Shown here: piece by piece, positions 1 through 9,065 of the stretch
Layout of the letters: each line of letters starts with the position of its first letter
Numbering within the stretch: position 1 is the stretch's first letter
NCBI GenBank assembly: GCA_026400275.1
Contig: JAPLPK010000140.1
Span: 1 to 45,565, forward strand
Source of the DNA: Burkholderiales bacterium
Lineage (GTDB): Bacteria; Pseudomonadota; Gammaproteobacteria; Burkholderiales; Burkholderiaceae_C
Direction: 5' to 3'
Length of the DNA stretch: 45,565 nucleotides
Translations under genes and position numbers: made by a program
The notes under the pieces: generated by a model
What the model was told of the DNA's origin: nothing
The model's input: the letters and a program-made list of their open reading frames with translations, nothing else
Database searches by the model: none

Positions 1-26
1 CCTTCGACAAGCTCAGGGCGAACGGT
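1..26. repeat. Fragment of a dispersed TTCGACAAGCTCAGGGCGAAC-type repeat at the window edge
   Basis: The first ~25 bases carry the core TTCGACAAGCTCAGG followed by GCGAACGG. From memory, this motif and its relatives are scattered between genes in many beta- and gammaproteobacterial genomes. It is cut by the window edge, so its full extent and partner arm cannot be seen. The rest of the stretch up to 61 holds nothing else I can support. Confidence 0.45.
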
Positions 27-61
27 TGTGGTGCTGTGTCTGAGGCATGTAGCTAATCAGG

Positions 62-1489
62 CTATTTTTTATAAATGGCTTGCGCGCGTGCCAGCGTACC
101 CAGCCTGGCCATGGCGGCCTCCATGCGGGCATCCCAGGGGTGGCCGTAGTTCAGCCGTATGCAGTTACGCAGGCCCTGGCGTGCGGAGAAGATCGGCCCT
201 GGCGCGATGCCTATGCCCTGGGCCAGCGCCTGCTGGTGCAGGGCCAGAGTGTCGAAGCCTGGCGCAAAGCTAAGCCACACAAAATACCCGCCGCCCGGCT
301 GCGACAGCTGCACATCGGCGGGGAAGTGGCGGGCTATGGCCGCGACTAGGCTGGCGTGCTGCGACTCCAGCGTGTGGCGCAGCCGGCGCAGGTGCTTGTC
401 GTAGCCACCGTGCTGCAGATAGTCGGCCAGCGCGGCCTGGGCCGGCAGGCTGGCGCCCAGCGTGGTCATCAGCTTTAGCCGCTCTATGCGCTGGCCGAAG
501 CGGCCGGGCGCCACCCAGCCCACACGGTAGCCCGGCGCCAGGGTTTTGCTGAACGAGCTGCAGTGCATCACCAGCCCGTGTTGGTCGTAGGCCTTGGCGG
601 GCAGCGGTGCCTGGTGGCCGAAGTACAGCTCGGCGTACACATCGTCCTCTATCAGCGGGATCTGGCGGCTGGCCAGCAGCGCCACCAAGCGCTGCTTGTT
701 CGCCGCAGACAGGCTGGCGCCGGTAGGGTTCTGGAAGCTGGTCATGAACCAGCAGGCCTTCACCGGGTGGCGCTTTAAGGCCTGCTCCAGCGCGTCCAGG
801 TCCAGGCCGTGCTGCGGGTGTACCGGGATTTCCAGCGCGCGCATTTTCAGCCGCTCCAGCGCCTGCAGGCTGGCGTAGAAGCCGGGCGACTCTACCGCCA
901 CCAAGTCGCCGGGCTGGGCGACGGCGCTCAGGCACAGGTTCAGCGCTTCCAGTGCGCCGCTGGTGACGATGAGTTCTTCGGCTGGCTGCACCATGCCCAG
1001 GGCCAGGTAGCGCTGTGCAATCTGCTGGCGCAGGCTGGCGCTGCCCTGCGGCAGGTGCTGCACGGTTTGCCAGGGTTGCGTCTGGCGGTTGCCGGCGGCC
1101 AGGGATTGGGCCAGGCGCTGCAGCGGAAACAGCTCGGGCGAGGGGAAGGCCGAACCCAGCGGCACGATGTCGCGCTGCTGCGCCGCGTCCAGCACCGAAA
1201 ACACCAGCTCGCTGATGTCTACCTTAGCGGCAACCCGCGCAGGCGTCGGCTTGGCGGCGGCGAGCGCTGGGGTGTTGCTGGGGGCTGCCGTCACAAAGTA
1301 GCCGGAGCGTTCACGCGCCCGCACCAGGCCTTTTTCTTCCAGGCGGTAATAGGCCTGGAAGGCGGTAGACGGGCTGATGCTGTGCTGCGCCGTGAGCGTG
1401 CGGATGGACGGCATGCGGCTGCCCGGCGCGCGCAGGCCAGAGCGAATGTCGGCGGCCAGCAGCTCGGCCAGCTGTTCGTAACGTTTCAT
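62..1489 (-). CDS. MocR/PdxR-family GntR-type regulator with aminotransferase-like domain
   Basis: This 475-residue protein has the two-part MocR layout. An N-terminal GntR winged helix (about residues 1-75, with SPSTAFQAYYRLEEKGLV as the recognition region) is joined by a linker to a fold-type I aminotransferase domain (about 110-470). The PLP lysine sits in SSFSKTLAPGYRVGW, and YGHPW lies near the C-terminus. MocR proteins use PLP or an amino compound as effector and usually control adjacent genes. The gene is divergent from the cytochrome c pair starting at 1600, with ~110 bp between, so those genes are its first candidate targets; this is inference from layout. The family is certain; the regulated pathway is not. 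Confidence 0.9.
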   Translation of the reverse strand: MKRYEQLAELLAADIRSGLRAPGSRMPSIRTLTAQHSISPSTAFQAYYRLEEKGLVRARERSGYFVTAAPSNTPALAAAKPTPARVAAKVDISELVFSVLDAAQQRDIVPLGSAFPSPELFPLQRLAQSLAAGNRQTQPWQTVQHLPQGSASLRQQIAQRYLALGMVQPAEELIVTSGALEALNLCLSAVAQPGDLVAVESPGFYASLQALERLKMRALEIPVHPQHGLDLDALEQALKRHPVKACWFMTSFQNPTGASLSAANKQRLVALLASRQIPLIEDDVYAELYFGHQAPLPAKAYDQHGLVMHCSSFSKTLAPGYRVGWVAPGRFGQRIERLKLMTTLGASLPAQAALADYLQHGGYDKHLRRLRHTLESQHASLVAAIARHFPADVQLSQPGGGYFVWLSFAPGFDTLALHQQALAQGIGIAPGPIFSARQGLRNCIRLNYGHPWDARMEAAMARLGTLARAQAIYKK

Positions 1490-1599
1490 GCTGATTCCAA
1501 CTGATCCGTAGATTTTTGCATTTTTGGCATCTGGTATGGTTTTTTAGACGCCAACTGCTGCTGTCCCTGGCGCGGCAAGTCCGGCATGATTGCCGCACT

Positions 1600-2313
1600 G
1601 TGAAAACTATTCTGCGCACCCTTGTCTTGCCCTTGCTGTGGGCCGCTGGCACCTGCCTGGCCGCACCGCCCGTGTTCGAGGACAGCATGGCCCAGCGCAC
1701 CTTGGCCTGTGTGGCCTGCCATGGCAAAGAGGGCCGGGCGGCCAGCGACGGCTACTACCCGCGCATCGCCGGCAAGCCGGCCGGCTATCTGTACCACCAG
1801 CTGCTGAACTTCCGCGACAACCGGCGCCACTACGGCCTGATGACGCAGATGGTGGACCCGCTGAGCGATACCTATCTAATGGAGATCGCCCAGTACTTCG
1901 CAGCCTTGGACCTGCCATACCCCGCGCCCCAGCCCGCCAAGGAGTCGGCGGCGGTGTTGCGTCGAGGCCAGCAACTGGTGAGCCAAGGGGACCCCATCCG
2001 GCAGATACCTGCGTGCGCCCAATGCCATGGCACTGCGCTGACCGGCGTGGCGCCCAATATCCCCGGCCTGCTGGGCCTGCCGCGCGACTACCTGAATGCC
2101 CAGCTGGGCGCCTGGCGCACCGGCCAGCGCCGGGCCCATGCACCCGACTGCATGGGCGACGTGGCACGCAAGCTGCCACCGGAAGACGTGTCCGCCGTCA
2201 CCGCCTGGCTGGCCGCGCAGCCGCTGCCAGCCGATACCCACGCGGTGGCCGCTTTGCCTGCGCCCTTGCCAGGCGCCAAGGCCATCGTTTGCGGAAGTGC
2301 CCCTACGCCATGA
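1600..2313 (+). CDS. Secreted diheme cytochrome c (c4-like)
   Basis: I place the start at the GTG at 1600, because the product then begins with a typical signal peptide (KTILRTL, a hydrophobic run, AAGTCLAA). An upstream in-frame ATG at 1516 would bury that signal. The mature protein has two heme c sites, CVACH and CAQCH, one in each half, the two-lobed arrangement of cytochrome c4 proteins. Length is 237 residues. It should be a periplasmic electron carrier. Its stop overlaps the next start in an ATGA (2310-2313), so the two cytochromes are translationally coupled. No dehydrogenase or oxidase subunit lies next to them, so the electron donor is unknown. Confidence 0.85.
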   Translation: MKTILRTLVLPLLWAAGTCLAAPPVFEDSMAQRTLACVACHGKEGRAASDGYYPRIAGKPAGYLYHQLLNFRDNRRHYGLMTQMVDPLSDTYLMEIAQYFAALDLPYPAPQPAKESAAVLRRGQQLVSQGDPIRQIPACAQCHGTALTGVAPNIPGLLGLPRDYLNAQLGAWRTGQRRAHAPDCMGDVARKLPPEDVSAVTAWLAAQPLPADTHAVAALPAPLPGAKAIVCGSAPTP

Positions 2314-3578
2314 AGAAGATCGCCTTCGTACTGCTGGCTGCCCTGGCTCTGTGCGCCCTGGTGTGGGCCTTGAACGTGCGCGACGAATCCGACGATGCTT
2401 CCGCTGCACCCACGGTCACGCCCGAGCTGCTGCAGCGCGGCGCCTATCTGGCGCGCCTTGGCAACTGCGCGGCTTGCCACACCACGCGCGGCGGCACGCC
2501 CTATGCCGGTGGGCGCGGCATAGACACGCCGTTTGGCACGGTCTACAGCAGCAATCTCACGCCAGATGCTGCAACCGGCATCGGCCGCTGGTCGGCCGGT
2601 GACTTCTGGCGCGCGCTGCACAACGGCCGATCCAAGGACGGGCGCTTGCTGTACCCGGCCTTCCCATACACCAGCTACACGGCGGTGACGCGTGCCGACT
2701 CCGACGCGCTGTACGCCTATCTGCACAGCCTGCCGCCCACCGTGCAGGCCGCTACGCCGCATGCGCTGCGCTGGCCCTTCAGCACCCAGCCGGCGCTGGC
2801 GGTGTGGCGGGCTCTGTACTTTCAGCCGGGTGTGCTGCAGCCCGACCCGCAGCAGTCGGCCGAATGGAACCGGGGCGCCTACCTGGTGCGCGGCCTGGGC
2901 CACTGCGGCGCCTGCCACACGGCGCGCAATGCGCTGGGTGCCAGCAGCGGCGAGCTGGACCTGGCCGGCGGCCTGATCCCTATGCAGAACTGGTACGCGC
3001 CCGCGCTGACCTCGCCGCACGAGGCCGGCGTCGCCGGCTGGCCGCGCGACGACGTGGTGCGCCTGCTGCAGACCGGCGTCGCCCCAGGTGCGAACGTGCT
3101 GGGCCCCATGGCCGAGGTGGTGCGGCAGAGCACGCAGTATTGGTCGGCCTCTGACCTGGGCGCGGTCGCCACCTATTTGCAGGCCCTGCCACAAACCACG
3201 GCTGCACCGCCGGTGCGTGACCAGCCGCCCACACCGGGCCGCATGCTGGAGCGCGGCGCGCAGCTGTACGACAAACACTGCGCCCAATGCCATGGCGCAC
3301 AAGGCCAGGGTGTGGCTGGCGCCTACCCTGCATTGGCCGGCAACCGCGCTGTCACCATGGCCAGCACGGCGAATCTGGTGCAGACCGTGTTGAACGGAGG
3401 GTTTGCCCCCGCGACCGCCGGCAACCCGCGCCCCTTTGGCATGCCGCCCTTTGTGCTGGTGCTTGATGACGCCGACATTGCAGCCGTGCTGACGCATATC
3501 CGCAGTGCCTGGGGCAACCAGGCGCAGGGCGTGACCGAGCTGGATGTGAACCGGATGCGCGCCAACCAGGGGCAGTGA
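2310..3578 (+). CDS. Triheme cytochrome c, alcohol/gluconate dehydrogenase subunit type
   Basis: The 422-residue product starts at the ATG at 2310 overlapping the previous stop. It has an N-terminal hydrophobic segment (MKKIAFVLLAALALCALVWA) that is either a signal peptide or a membrane anchor. Three heme c sites are visible: CAACH at residues 53-57, CGACH near 199 and CAQCH near 324. Three c-type domains in ~420 residues is the layout of the membrane-bound cytochrome subunit of periplasmic alcohol, sorbitol and gluconate dehydrogenases (AdhB-like), which passes electrons to ubiquinone or an oxidase. The partner catalytic subunit is absent here. With the c4-like protein it probably forms an electron-transfer chain; the substrate is unknown. 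Confidence 0.87.
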   Translation: MKKIAFVLLAALALCALVWALNVRDESDDASAAPTVTPELLQRGAYLARLGNCAACHTTRGGTPYAGGRGIDTPFGTVYSSNLTPDAATGIGRWSAGDFWRALHNGRSKDGRLLYPAFPYTSYTAVTRADSDALYAYLHSLPPTVQAATPHALRWPFSTQPALAVWRALYFQPGVLQPDPQQSAEWNRGAYLVRGLGHCGACHTARNALGASSGELDLAGGLIPMQNWYAPALTSPHEAGVAGWPRDDVVRLLQTGVAPGANVLGPMAEVVRQSTQYWSASDLGAVATYLQALPQTTAAPPVRDQPPTPGRMLERGAQLYDKHCAQCHGAQGQGVAGAYPALAGNRAVTMASTANLVQTVLNGGFAPATAGNPRPFGMPPFVLVLDDADIAAVLTHIRSAWGNQAQGVTELDVNRMRANQGQ

Positions 3579-3673
3579 GGGACTGGGCACATCCTACACA
3601 TAGGGGGTGTTCTTTCAGGGGCTAGAGGTTCACAATGCTTGCCCGACACACCCGCTGTCGAGAGGAGCACACC

Positions 3674-6556
3674 ATGGGCATGCTTTGGGTTCGGGGTTAC
3701 CAGGGGCCGGAGATTCCGGCGTTGCGTAAAGCGCTGGTCGCGGTCTTGGGCAGCGATGCCCAGGCATTTCCCAGTCTGGCCAAAGGTGCGCCGCCCGATG
3801 TGGTGGATGCCGATGTGGAGGCTGCGGCCCGGCGCTGGCAGTCGGGCGTAGGCCTGGTGGCAGATGGTGTGGTGGGGCCATACTGCCAGCAGCAGCTGGG
3901 TCTGGCCAAGGCCCCGGCGATGGAGATTGCGCTGACGCCGGACGCCGTGCGCCAGCTCTTCCCCGCGACCAAGCCCGCCAACATCGCCCGCTACCTGCCC
4001 TATGTGGCGGCGGCCCTGGGCGCGCTGGGCCTGACGGACCGGCCCATCCTCTGTGCCGCGCTGGGCACCATCCGCGCCGAGACCGAGGGCTTTCTGCCGA
4101 TTTCCGAATTCGTGTCGCAGTTCAACACCGCACCCGGCGGTACGCCGTTCGGCCTGTACGACGGGCGCAAGGCGCTGGGCAATACCCAGCCCGGCGATGG
4201 CGCTCGCTTCAAGGGGCGAGGCTTTGTGCAGCTGGCCGGCCGCAACAACTACCAGGTCTACGGCAAGGCCCTGGGCTTTGACCTGGCGGCCAACCCGGAC
4301 CTGGCGAATGCGCCCGAGGTGGCGGCCCTGTTGCTGGCCCGCTTCATTGCCGACAAGGCCGATGCCATGCGGCAGGCTTTGGCCACGGGCGGCTACGCGG
4401 TGGCGCGCAAGCTGGTCAACGGCGGCGCGCATGGTTTGGACCGGTTCAAGGATGTGTTCATGCTGGCCGACACGGTCTGGCCTGTGGGTGCTGTGGCAGC
4501 CAAAGCGGGCGCTGCGGCTAAACGGAGCAAGAGCGCCAAGGCCAAGTCAGGGCCGGTGCAGCACAAGCTGACCGTACGCAAGGACCCGGCCGACCTGAAT
4601 GACCGGCCCTACCAGCCACCACCGCTGGGGCTGGACGACGTTTACCCCAGCGATGACGCCATACGCAGCTTTTTGCCCGCCTACACCCGTGCCGGCCTAA
4701 TTCTGGACCAGGGCAGCGAGGGAGCTTGCACCGGCTTCGGCTTGGCCTGCGTGGTCAACTATCTACGCTGGCGCAAGGCCAACAGCCCGGCCCAGATGGC
4801 GTCGGTCAGCCCGCGCATGCTGTACAACTTTGCACGGCGTTATGACGAATACGCTGGCGAAAACTATAGCGGCTCCAGCTGCCGCGGCGCGCTCAAAGGC
4901 TGGTTCAACCATGGCGTTTGCATGGCCGATGACTGGCCCTATACGCAGCAGCAGCCGCGCTATGGCTATGCCAAGAAGGCGGTGCAGACCACGCTGGGCG
5001 TCTACTACCGCATCGACCTCAAGTCCATCACCGACTTGCAGGCGGCGATCCAGGCGGTGGGCGCGGTGTATGTATCGGCCTTCACCCACGAAGGCTGGCA
5101 CAGCCTGCCGGCCCGCAAAAAGAACCCCAAAGGGCATGCCGATATTCCGCTGATTCCGTTCAATGGCCGTCCGTCTGAAGACAACGGCCATGCGTTCGCA
5201 CTGGTCGGCTTTAACAACCAGGGTTTTGTGGTGCAGAACTCCTGGGGCGAGGGCTGGGGCGTGGGCGGCTTCGGGGTGATCGGCTATGCCGACTGGCTGG
5301 CCAATGGCATGGATGCCTGGGTGGTCGCCATGGGGGTGCCGGGCGTGGTGGTGGGGCGCGTCAGCGTGGTGGCATCGCAGGCCAACGCCGCAGTGGGCGA
5401 TACCAATACCAGCCAGTGGTGGAGCGAAGACCAGGCCTACCAGCACAGCGTAGTGCTGGGCAACGACGGCCGCGTCAAGCGCTACCTGACCGAAGACGAG
5501 CTCAGTCGAACCCTGGGCCACCAGGTGTGTGACCTGCCTGACCAATGGTTTCGCGGCCCGGCCAGTGGTGAGGTCAAGCGCTTGGTGATTTACGCCCACG
5601 GAGGACTGAACAGCGAGGACGACGCCATCCAACGCGCCCGCGCCATGGGGCGGCACTTCATGGGCAACGGCTGCTATCCGCTGTTTTTGGTGTGGAAGAC
5701 GGGGCTGCGCGAGTCGATTGGCGACATCATCAGCGATGCCTTTCATAAGCAGCCCACCTTGGCTGGTGGCCTGGCCGAGTGGATCACTGACAAGACCGAT
5801 CTGGCGATAGAGAAGACCATAGGCCGCCCACTGGCCCGCCCCATCTGGAGCGAGATGAAGGAAAACGCCGAGCTGGCCTTTGGCGCCGGGCGCGGTGGCG
5901 AGTTGCTGATCAAGGCGCTGCAAAAGTTGATGGCCACCTGGGGTGACAAGCTGGAGATCCACCTTATGGGGCACTCGGCCGGCTCCATCATCCTGGGCCA
6001 TATGCTGACCGCGCTGGCAAGCCGGGGCGTGCCGGTGCCGGCCATCAGCTCGATCCACTTGTACGCGCCGGCGTGCACTGTCGCGTTTGCCAACAAGCAC
6101 TACGCCATGGACCCTGCTGTGATGGCGCGGCTACACCTGAGCGTGCTGTCCGACCGGGTGGAGCGCAACGACAACGTGGCGTCCATCTACCGCAAGTCCT
6201 TGCTGTACTTTGTGTCTAACGCGCTGGAGGTGGATCTGCGCACGCCCATCCTGGGCATGGACAACGTCTACAAAGAGGACTACACCGGCTGGGACGGCAG
6301 CTCCAGCACCGGCGATGCACTCAAGGACTGGCGGCGCGCGGTGGCCCAGGCGGGCCTGCAGCGGGATGGGCGCCTGCAGATACTGGACCGCGACAAGGTC
6401 ACTACGGCCCTGCAGGCCGATGGCAAGACGCCTTTGCAGCAAGTGCTGGCCAGCCATGGCGGCTTTGACAACGATGTGGACGTGGTTGGTCAAACATTGG
6501 GTTTGATACGGCACGGCCCACTGCTGCAGCCGGTGGACGATTTGCGCGGCTTTTGA
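3674..6556 (+). CDS. Multi-enzyme fusion: peptidoglycan binding + GH19-like lysozyme + papain-like protease + alpha/beta hydrolase
   Basis: The ATG at 3674 is preceded by GAGGAG at 3662-3667, which decides the start (960 residues). Four regions follow in order. Residues ~5-75 resemble a PG_binding_1 domain ([17 protein letters not shown]). Residues ~80-280 resemble a GH19 chitinase/lysozyme, with RAETEGF (candidate catalytic Glu 136 or 138) and [14 protein letters not shown]. After a lysine/alanine-rich linker, residues ~315-570 are a C1A papain-like peptidase with Cys352 (GACTGFG), His506 (GHAFALVGF) and Asn522 (QNSWGEGW). Residues ~635-830 are an alpha/beta hydrolase with YAHGG and nucleophile Ser768 in GHSAG. 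No signal peptide or membrane segment is seen. Cell-wall targeting, proteolysis and ester or lipid hydrolysis in one chain suggests a lytic or effector-like enzyme, but no secretion system or immunity gene is adjacent. Domain calls are by motif only. Confidence 0.85.
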   Translation: MGMLWVRGYQGPEIPALRKALVAVLGSDAQAFPSLAKGAPPDVVDADVEAAARRWQSGVGLVADGVVGPYCQQQLGLAKAPAMEIALTPDAVRQLFPATKPANIARYLPYVAAALGALGLTDRPILCAALGTIRAETEGFLPISEFVSQFNTAPGGTPFGLYDGRKALGNTQPGDGARFKGRGFVQLAGRNNYQVYGKALGFDLAANPDLANAPEVAALLLARFIADKADAMRQALATGGYAVARKLVNGGAHGLDRFKDVFMLADTVWPVGAVAAKAGAAAKRSKSAKAKSGPVQHKLTVRKDPADLNDRPYQPPPLGLDDVYPSDDAIRSFLPAYTRAGLILDQGSEGACTGFGLACVVNYLRWRKANSPAQMASVSPRMLYNFARRYDEYAGENYSGSSCRGALKGWFNHGVCMADDWPYTQQQPRYGYAKKAVQTTLGVYYRIDLKSITDLQAAIQAVGAVYVSAFTHEGWHSLPARKKNPKGHADIPLIPFNGRPSEDNGHAFALVGFNNQGFVVQNSWGEGWGVGGFGVIGYADWLANGMDAWVVAMGVPGVVVGRVSVVASQANAAVGDTNTSQWWSEDQAYQHSVVLGNDGRVKRYLTEDELSRTLGHQVCDLPDQWFRGPASGEVKRLVIYAHGGLNSEDDAIQRARAMGRHFMGNGCYPLFLVWKTGLRESIGDIISDAFHKQPTLAGGLAEWITDKTDLAIEKTIGRPLARPIWSEMKENAELAFGAGRGGELLIKALQKLMATWGDKLEIHLMGHSAGSIILGHMLTALASRGVPVPAISSIHLYAPACTVAFANKHYAMDPAVMARLHLSVLSDRVERNDNVASIYRKSLLYFVSNALEVDLRTPILGMDNVYKEDYTGWDGSSSTGDALKDWRRAVAQAGLQRDGRLQILDRDKVTTALQADGKTPLQQVLASHGGFDNDVDVVGQTLGLIRHGPLLQPVDDLRGF

Positions 6557-6634
6557 CGTTGCAGCCCAAAGGGTTGTGGCAAAGCTTGTACAGTTCCTGG
6601 AACGTGTTTGCGATCTCTTCGTTTCAGGCTGCCC

Positions 6635-7858
6635 ATGTCTACTCCTTTGCTCCAGGCCAATGGCCGCGCTTTTGCGCATATCGCGCAGTTTCACCCCGAG
6701 CTCACGGCCTTGCGCCGCGACTTGCACGCCCATCCCGAGCTGGGCTTTGAAGAGGTTTACACCGCTGCGCGGGTGACGCAGGCGCTGGAGTTGTGTGGTG
6801 TGGACGAGGTGCATACCGGCATTGGCAAAACCGGCGTGGTCGGCGTCATCCATGGCCGCACCGGCAAGTCTGGCAGCGGCAAGATGGTCGGACTGCGCGC
6901 CGATATGGATGCCTTGCCCATGACCGAGATGAGTGACATCGCCTGGAAGTCGTCCAAGAACGGGTTGATGCACGGCTGCGGCCATGATGGCCACACCGCC
7001 ATGCTGGTTGGCGCCGCGCGCTACCTGGCCGAGACCCGTAATTTCGATGGCACCGTGGCTTTGATTTTTCAGCCCGGAGAAGAGGGCTATGCGGGTGCTA
7101 GAGCCATGATCCAGGACGGCTTGTTTGACCGTTTTCCGGTGCAAGCGGTGTTTGGCATGCACAACTGGCCGCAACTGCGCCCCGGCAGTATTGGTTTGAA
7201 TCCGGGCCCAATGATGGCGGCCTCTGACCGCGTCACCATAGAGATCACGGGCCGTGGCGGCCATGGAGCGCACCCCTACCAAAACATCGATCCGGTGCTG
7301 GTGGCGGCGCACACCATCACAGCGCTGCAGAGTGTGGTGTCGCGCAACATCCGCGCTATTGACAGCGGGGTGGTCAGCATCTGCGCGGTACAGGCGGGCG
7401 ACCTGAATGCCATGAGCGTGACCCCAGGTAAAGCCACGCTGGTGGGCACGGTGCGCACTTTCAACCCAGCGGTGCAGGACTTGATCGAGCGGCGCATCAC
7501 CGAACTGTGCAGTGCGGTGGCTTTGGGCTTTGGTGCCACGGCCTCGGTGCACTATGAACGCATGTACCCGCCCACCATCAACTCGCGCTCAGAAGCCTTG
7601 TTTGCGATGCGGGTGGCTGAGGATCTGGTGGGGGCCGCCCAGGTGGTGCGTGACCTGGACCCGAGCATGGGTTCGGAAGACTTTTCCTTCATGCTGCAGG
7701 TCAAGCCCGGCGCTTACATGCGTATAGGGCAGGGCAGTGAGAATGGCCCGGGCAGCTGCGCACTGCACAACAACCGGTATGACTTCAACGATGCGATCCT
7801 GCCACTGGGTGGCGCCTTGTACGCCAGCCTGGCCGAGCAGTACATGCCAGTGGCCTGA
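6635..7858 (+). CDS. M20-family amidohydrolase (hippurate / N-acyl-amino-acid hydrolase type)
   Basis: The chosen ATG at 6635 gives 407 residues beginning MSTPLLQANG; an in-frame TTG at 6608 is less likely. The M20D metal-binding pattern is complete: HGCGHDGHTAML with the metal Cys and His residues, the acidic pair in QPGEEGYAGA, His in FGMHNWP, and HNNRYDFND near the C-terminus. The lid domain follows the motif ITGRGGHGAHPYQ. Such enzymes remove acyl or aromatic acyl groups from amino acids in the cytoplasm. The exact acyl substrate cannot be read from sequence. It is separated from the fusion gene by 78 bp and may be co-transcribed with it; I see no functional link. Confidence 0.9.
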   Translation: MSTPLLQANGRAFAHIAQFHPELTALRRDLHAHPELGFEEVYTAARVTQALELCGVDEVHTGIGKTGVVGVIHGRTGKSGSGKMVGLRADMDALPMTEMSDIAWKSSKNGLMHGCGHDGHTAMLVGAARYLAETRNFDGTVALIFQPGEEGYAGARAMIQDGLFDRFPVQAVFGMHNWPQLRPGSIGLNPGPMMAASDRVTIEITGRGGHGAHPYQNIDPVLVAAHTITALQSVVSRNIRAIDSGVVSICAVQAGDLNAMSVTPGKATLVGTVRTFNPAVQDLIERRITELCSAVALGFGATASVHYERMYPPTINSRSEALFAMRVAEDLVGAAQVVRDLDPSMGSEDFSFMLQVKPGAYMRIGQGSENGPGSCALHNNRYDFNDAILPLGGALYASLAEQYMPVA

Positions 7859-7881
7859 TTTGCCGCCCGCTTTTCGCTAGG

Positions 7882-7931
7882 GATTAGATAGCTGCCTGTG
7901 CAGGTAGAACCTGCGCTAGAGGCTCATTTTC
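7882..7931 (+). repeat. Two-stem ~55-bp repeat, copy 1
   Basis: This copy reads GATAGCTGCCTGTGCAGGTAG then CCTGCGCTAGAGGC and ATTTT. It matches the family form GCTATT-N6-ATAGC-NGC-N2-GCGCA-N8-TGCGCTAGAGGC-N2-ATTT; the left GCTATT arm is degenerate here. It lies between the convergent ends of the amidohydrolase gene and the hypothetical gene at 7956-8426. Confidence 0.75.
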
Positions 7932-7955
7932 TTTGGAGGTTTTGGGCTGCCAGGC

Positions 7956-8426
7956 TCAGGCTGCGTAGAGATCGTCGATGTCGGCTTGCGGTGTTCTGCT
8001 GCGCCGGGCATTGGCCCTTTGCAGCAAGATGGTGACCAGCACAGCGGCGGCCGCAGAGCCAGTCACGACAGGCGAGGCTTTCAGCAGATGCGCCAGATTG
8101 TCCACCACCTCCACGCTGACTTGCTGCACGTGGTCGACCAGCGCAACTACGTCGCTGGTATGTACTTTTTGCACGTCTTCCAGCCGTGGCTGTATGTCTT
8201 GCCAGCCATCGCGAAAGCGCAGCTTGGCGAAGATGCCATTGGCCACTGCCACCAGTGATAGCAAGCCCAGCGGGCGTATCAGGTGGGCCAGCAGGCGGCG
8301 TTTCTCAGGCGCGGGTGCGGCCTCGAATACCTGGCCCACGAGCTCGGCGATGGCAGCGTCGGAAGCGGCAACCTGGGCCGTGGTGGTCAGAGTGGCTGGC
8401 TCTGTAGCGGATGTCTGTGGATGCAT
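7956..8426 (-). CDS. Hypothetical protein with two hydrophobic segments
   Basis: I do not recognise this family. Two in-frame ATGs are possible. The one at 8426 (156 residues) has GGGGA eight bases upstream; the one at 8441 adds five residues. The product has a Thr/Ala-rich N-terminus, a hydrophobic stretch LIRPLGLLSLVAVANGIFAKL, a central region with VDHVQQVSVEVVDNLAHLL that could be helical, and a second hydrophobic stretch TGSAAAAVLVTILL before an Arg-rich, acidic tail. It may be a small membrane-associated protein. It runs in the same direction as the two genes upstream (8671-9024 and 9066-9377), separated by 244 bp. Confidence 0.6.
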   Translation of the reverse strand: MHPQTSATEPATLTTTAQVAASDAAIAELVGQVFEAAPAPEKRRLLAHLIRPLGLLSLVAVANGIFAKLRFRDGWQDIQPRLEDVQKVHTSDVVALVDHVQQVSVEVVDNLAHLLKASPVVTGSAAAAVLVTILLQRANARRSRTPQADIDDLYAA

Positions 8427-8670
8427 GGTGTTTGTCCCCATATTGGTCACTGTTTCCCCGGTGCGGGCCGCGCTTTTAGCGTAGTGCACATGCAGCAATT
8501 TCAGGTGGCTGCATCACATGGAAAATCGTAATCGGGCGGTATGTCCGCATGATGAACCGGTGGGTTGAGTGCGTAAAGGTCGCTTAACCAATTGTTACGA
8601 ATTAACCATAATTTTGCGCTGCAACATGAGCCTGCAAGCTGTGCATTGCAATGCCTGGGGCGGTAGATAT

Positions 8671-9024
8671 TCAGCCTCGCAGCGCGCGGCACAGTTGTAG
8701 GTTGAATGCGTCGCCTGGCTGCAGCGTCAGCGTGTAGCCGCGGCAGACTTCACCCATGATGGCCGTAACCTGGTAGGTCCCGGCGGGCAGGTCCAGCACC
8801 AACTGCGGACCTGCATCGGCCACCGTGGCGACACGCTTGCCTTGCAGGTCGTCCACATGCAGCCGCAGCGTTGGCTTGGTTTGCGCCTGGCCCGTGCCCG
8901 GCAGGCGGCACCACTCGCGCAGGCGTTGCAAGGCATGGTGGTACTTGTCTTCTGTCGAGTTACAGACGATCAATTGGGCATCGGTGTCAGGGCTGGTGTC
9001 CCGGGGGCGCTCGGTGTTCTGCAT
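8671..9024 (-). CDS. Hypothetical protein with PEGA-like beta-sandwich
   Basis: I start this at the ATG at 9024 (MQNTERPRD, 117 residues); the longer frame upstream runs into the BON gene. The second half, roughly residues 55-117, reads like a PEGA or carboxypeptidase-regulatory beta-sandwich (LVLDLPAGTYQVTAIMGE followed by GYTLTLQPGDAFNLQL). No signal peptide is visible. It sits 41 bp downstream of the BON-domain gene on the same strand, so the two are probably one transcript. No catalytic residues are apparent and the function is unknown. Confidence 0.6.
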   Translation of the reverse strand: MQNTERPRDTSPDTDAQLIVCNSTEDKYHHALQRLREWCRLPGTGQAQTKPTLRLHVDDLQGKRVATVADAGPQLVLDLPAGTYQVTAIMGEVCRGYTLTLQPGDAFNLQLCRALRG

Positions 9025-9065
9025 GTACGCTGTGCTTTCAGGTAGACCGTGGGATGCGGGCGTTG

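Noticed and set aside
48..95. Another copy of the two-stem repeat near the MocR stop codon
   Set aside because: TAGCTAATC...GGCTATTTTTT has some words in common but not their order.
1491..1507. CTGATTC and CTGATCC direct repeat, 10-bp period, as a MocR operator
   Set aside because: It overlaps the place of the MocR ribosome-binding site and the match is short, so chance is likely.
2088..3590. A 500-codon minus-strand frame opposite the cytochromes
   Set aside because: It shadows two heme proteins with clear CxxCH motifs and has no recognisable family.
3674..6556. Prophage endolysin as explanation of the lysozyme-like fusion
   Set aside because: No phage structural, holin or integrase genes are visible on either side, and the length and extra hydrolase domains do not fit a usual endolysin.
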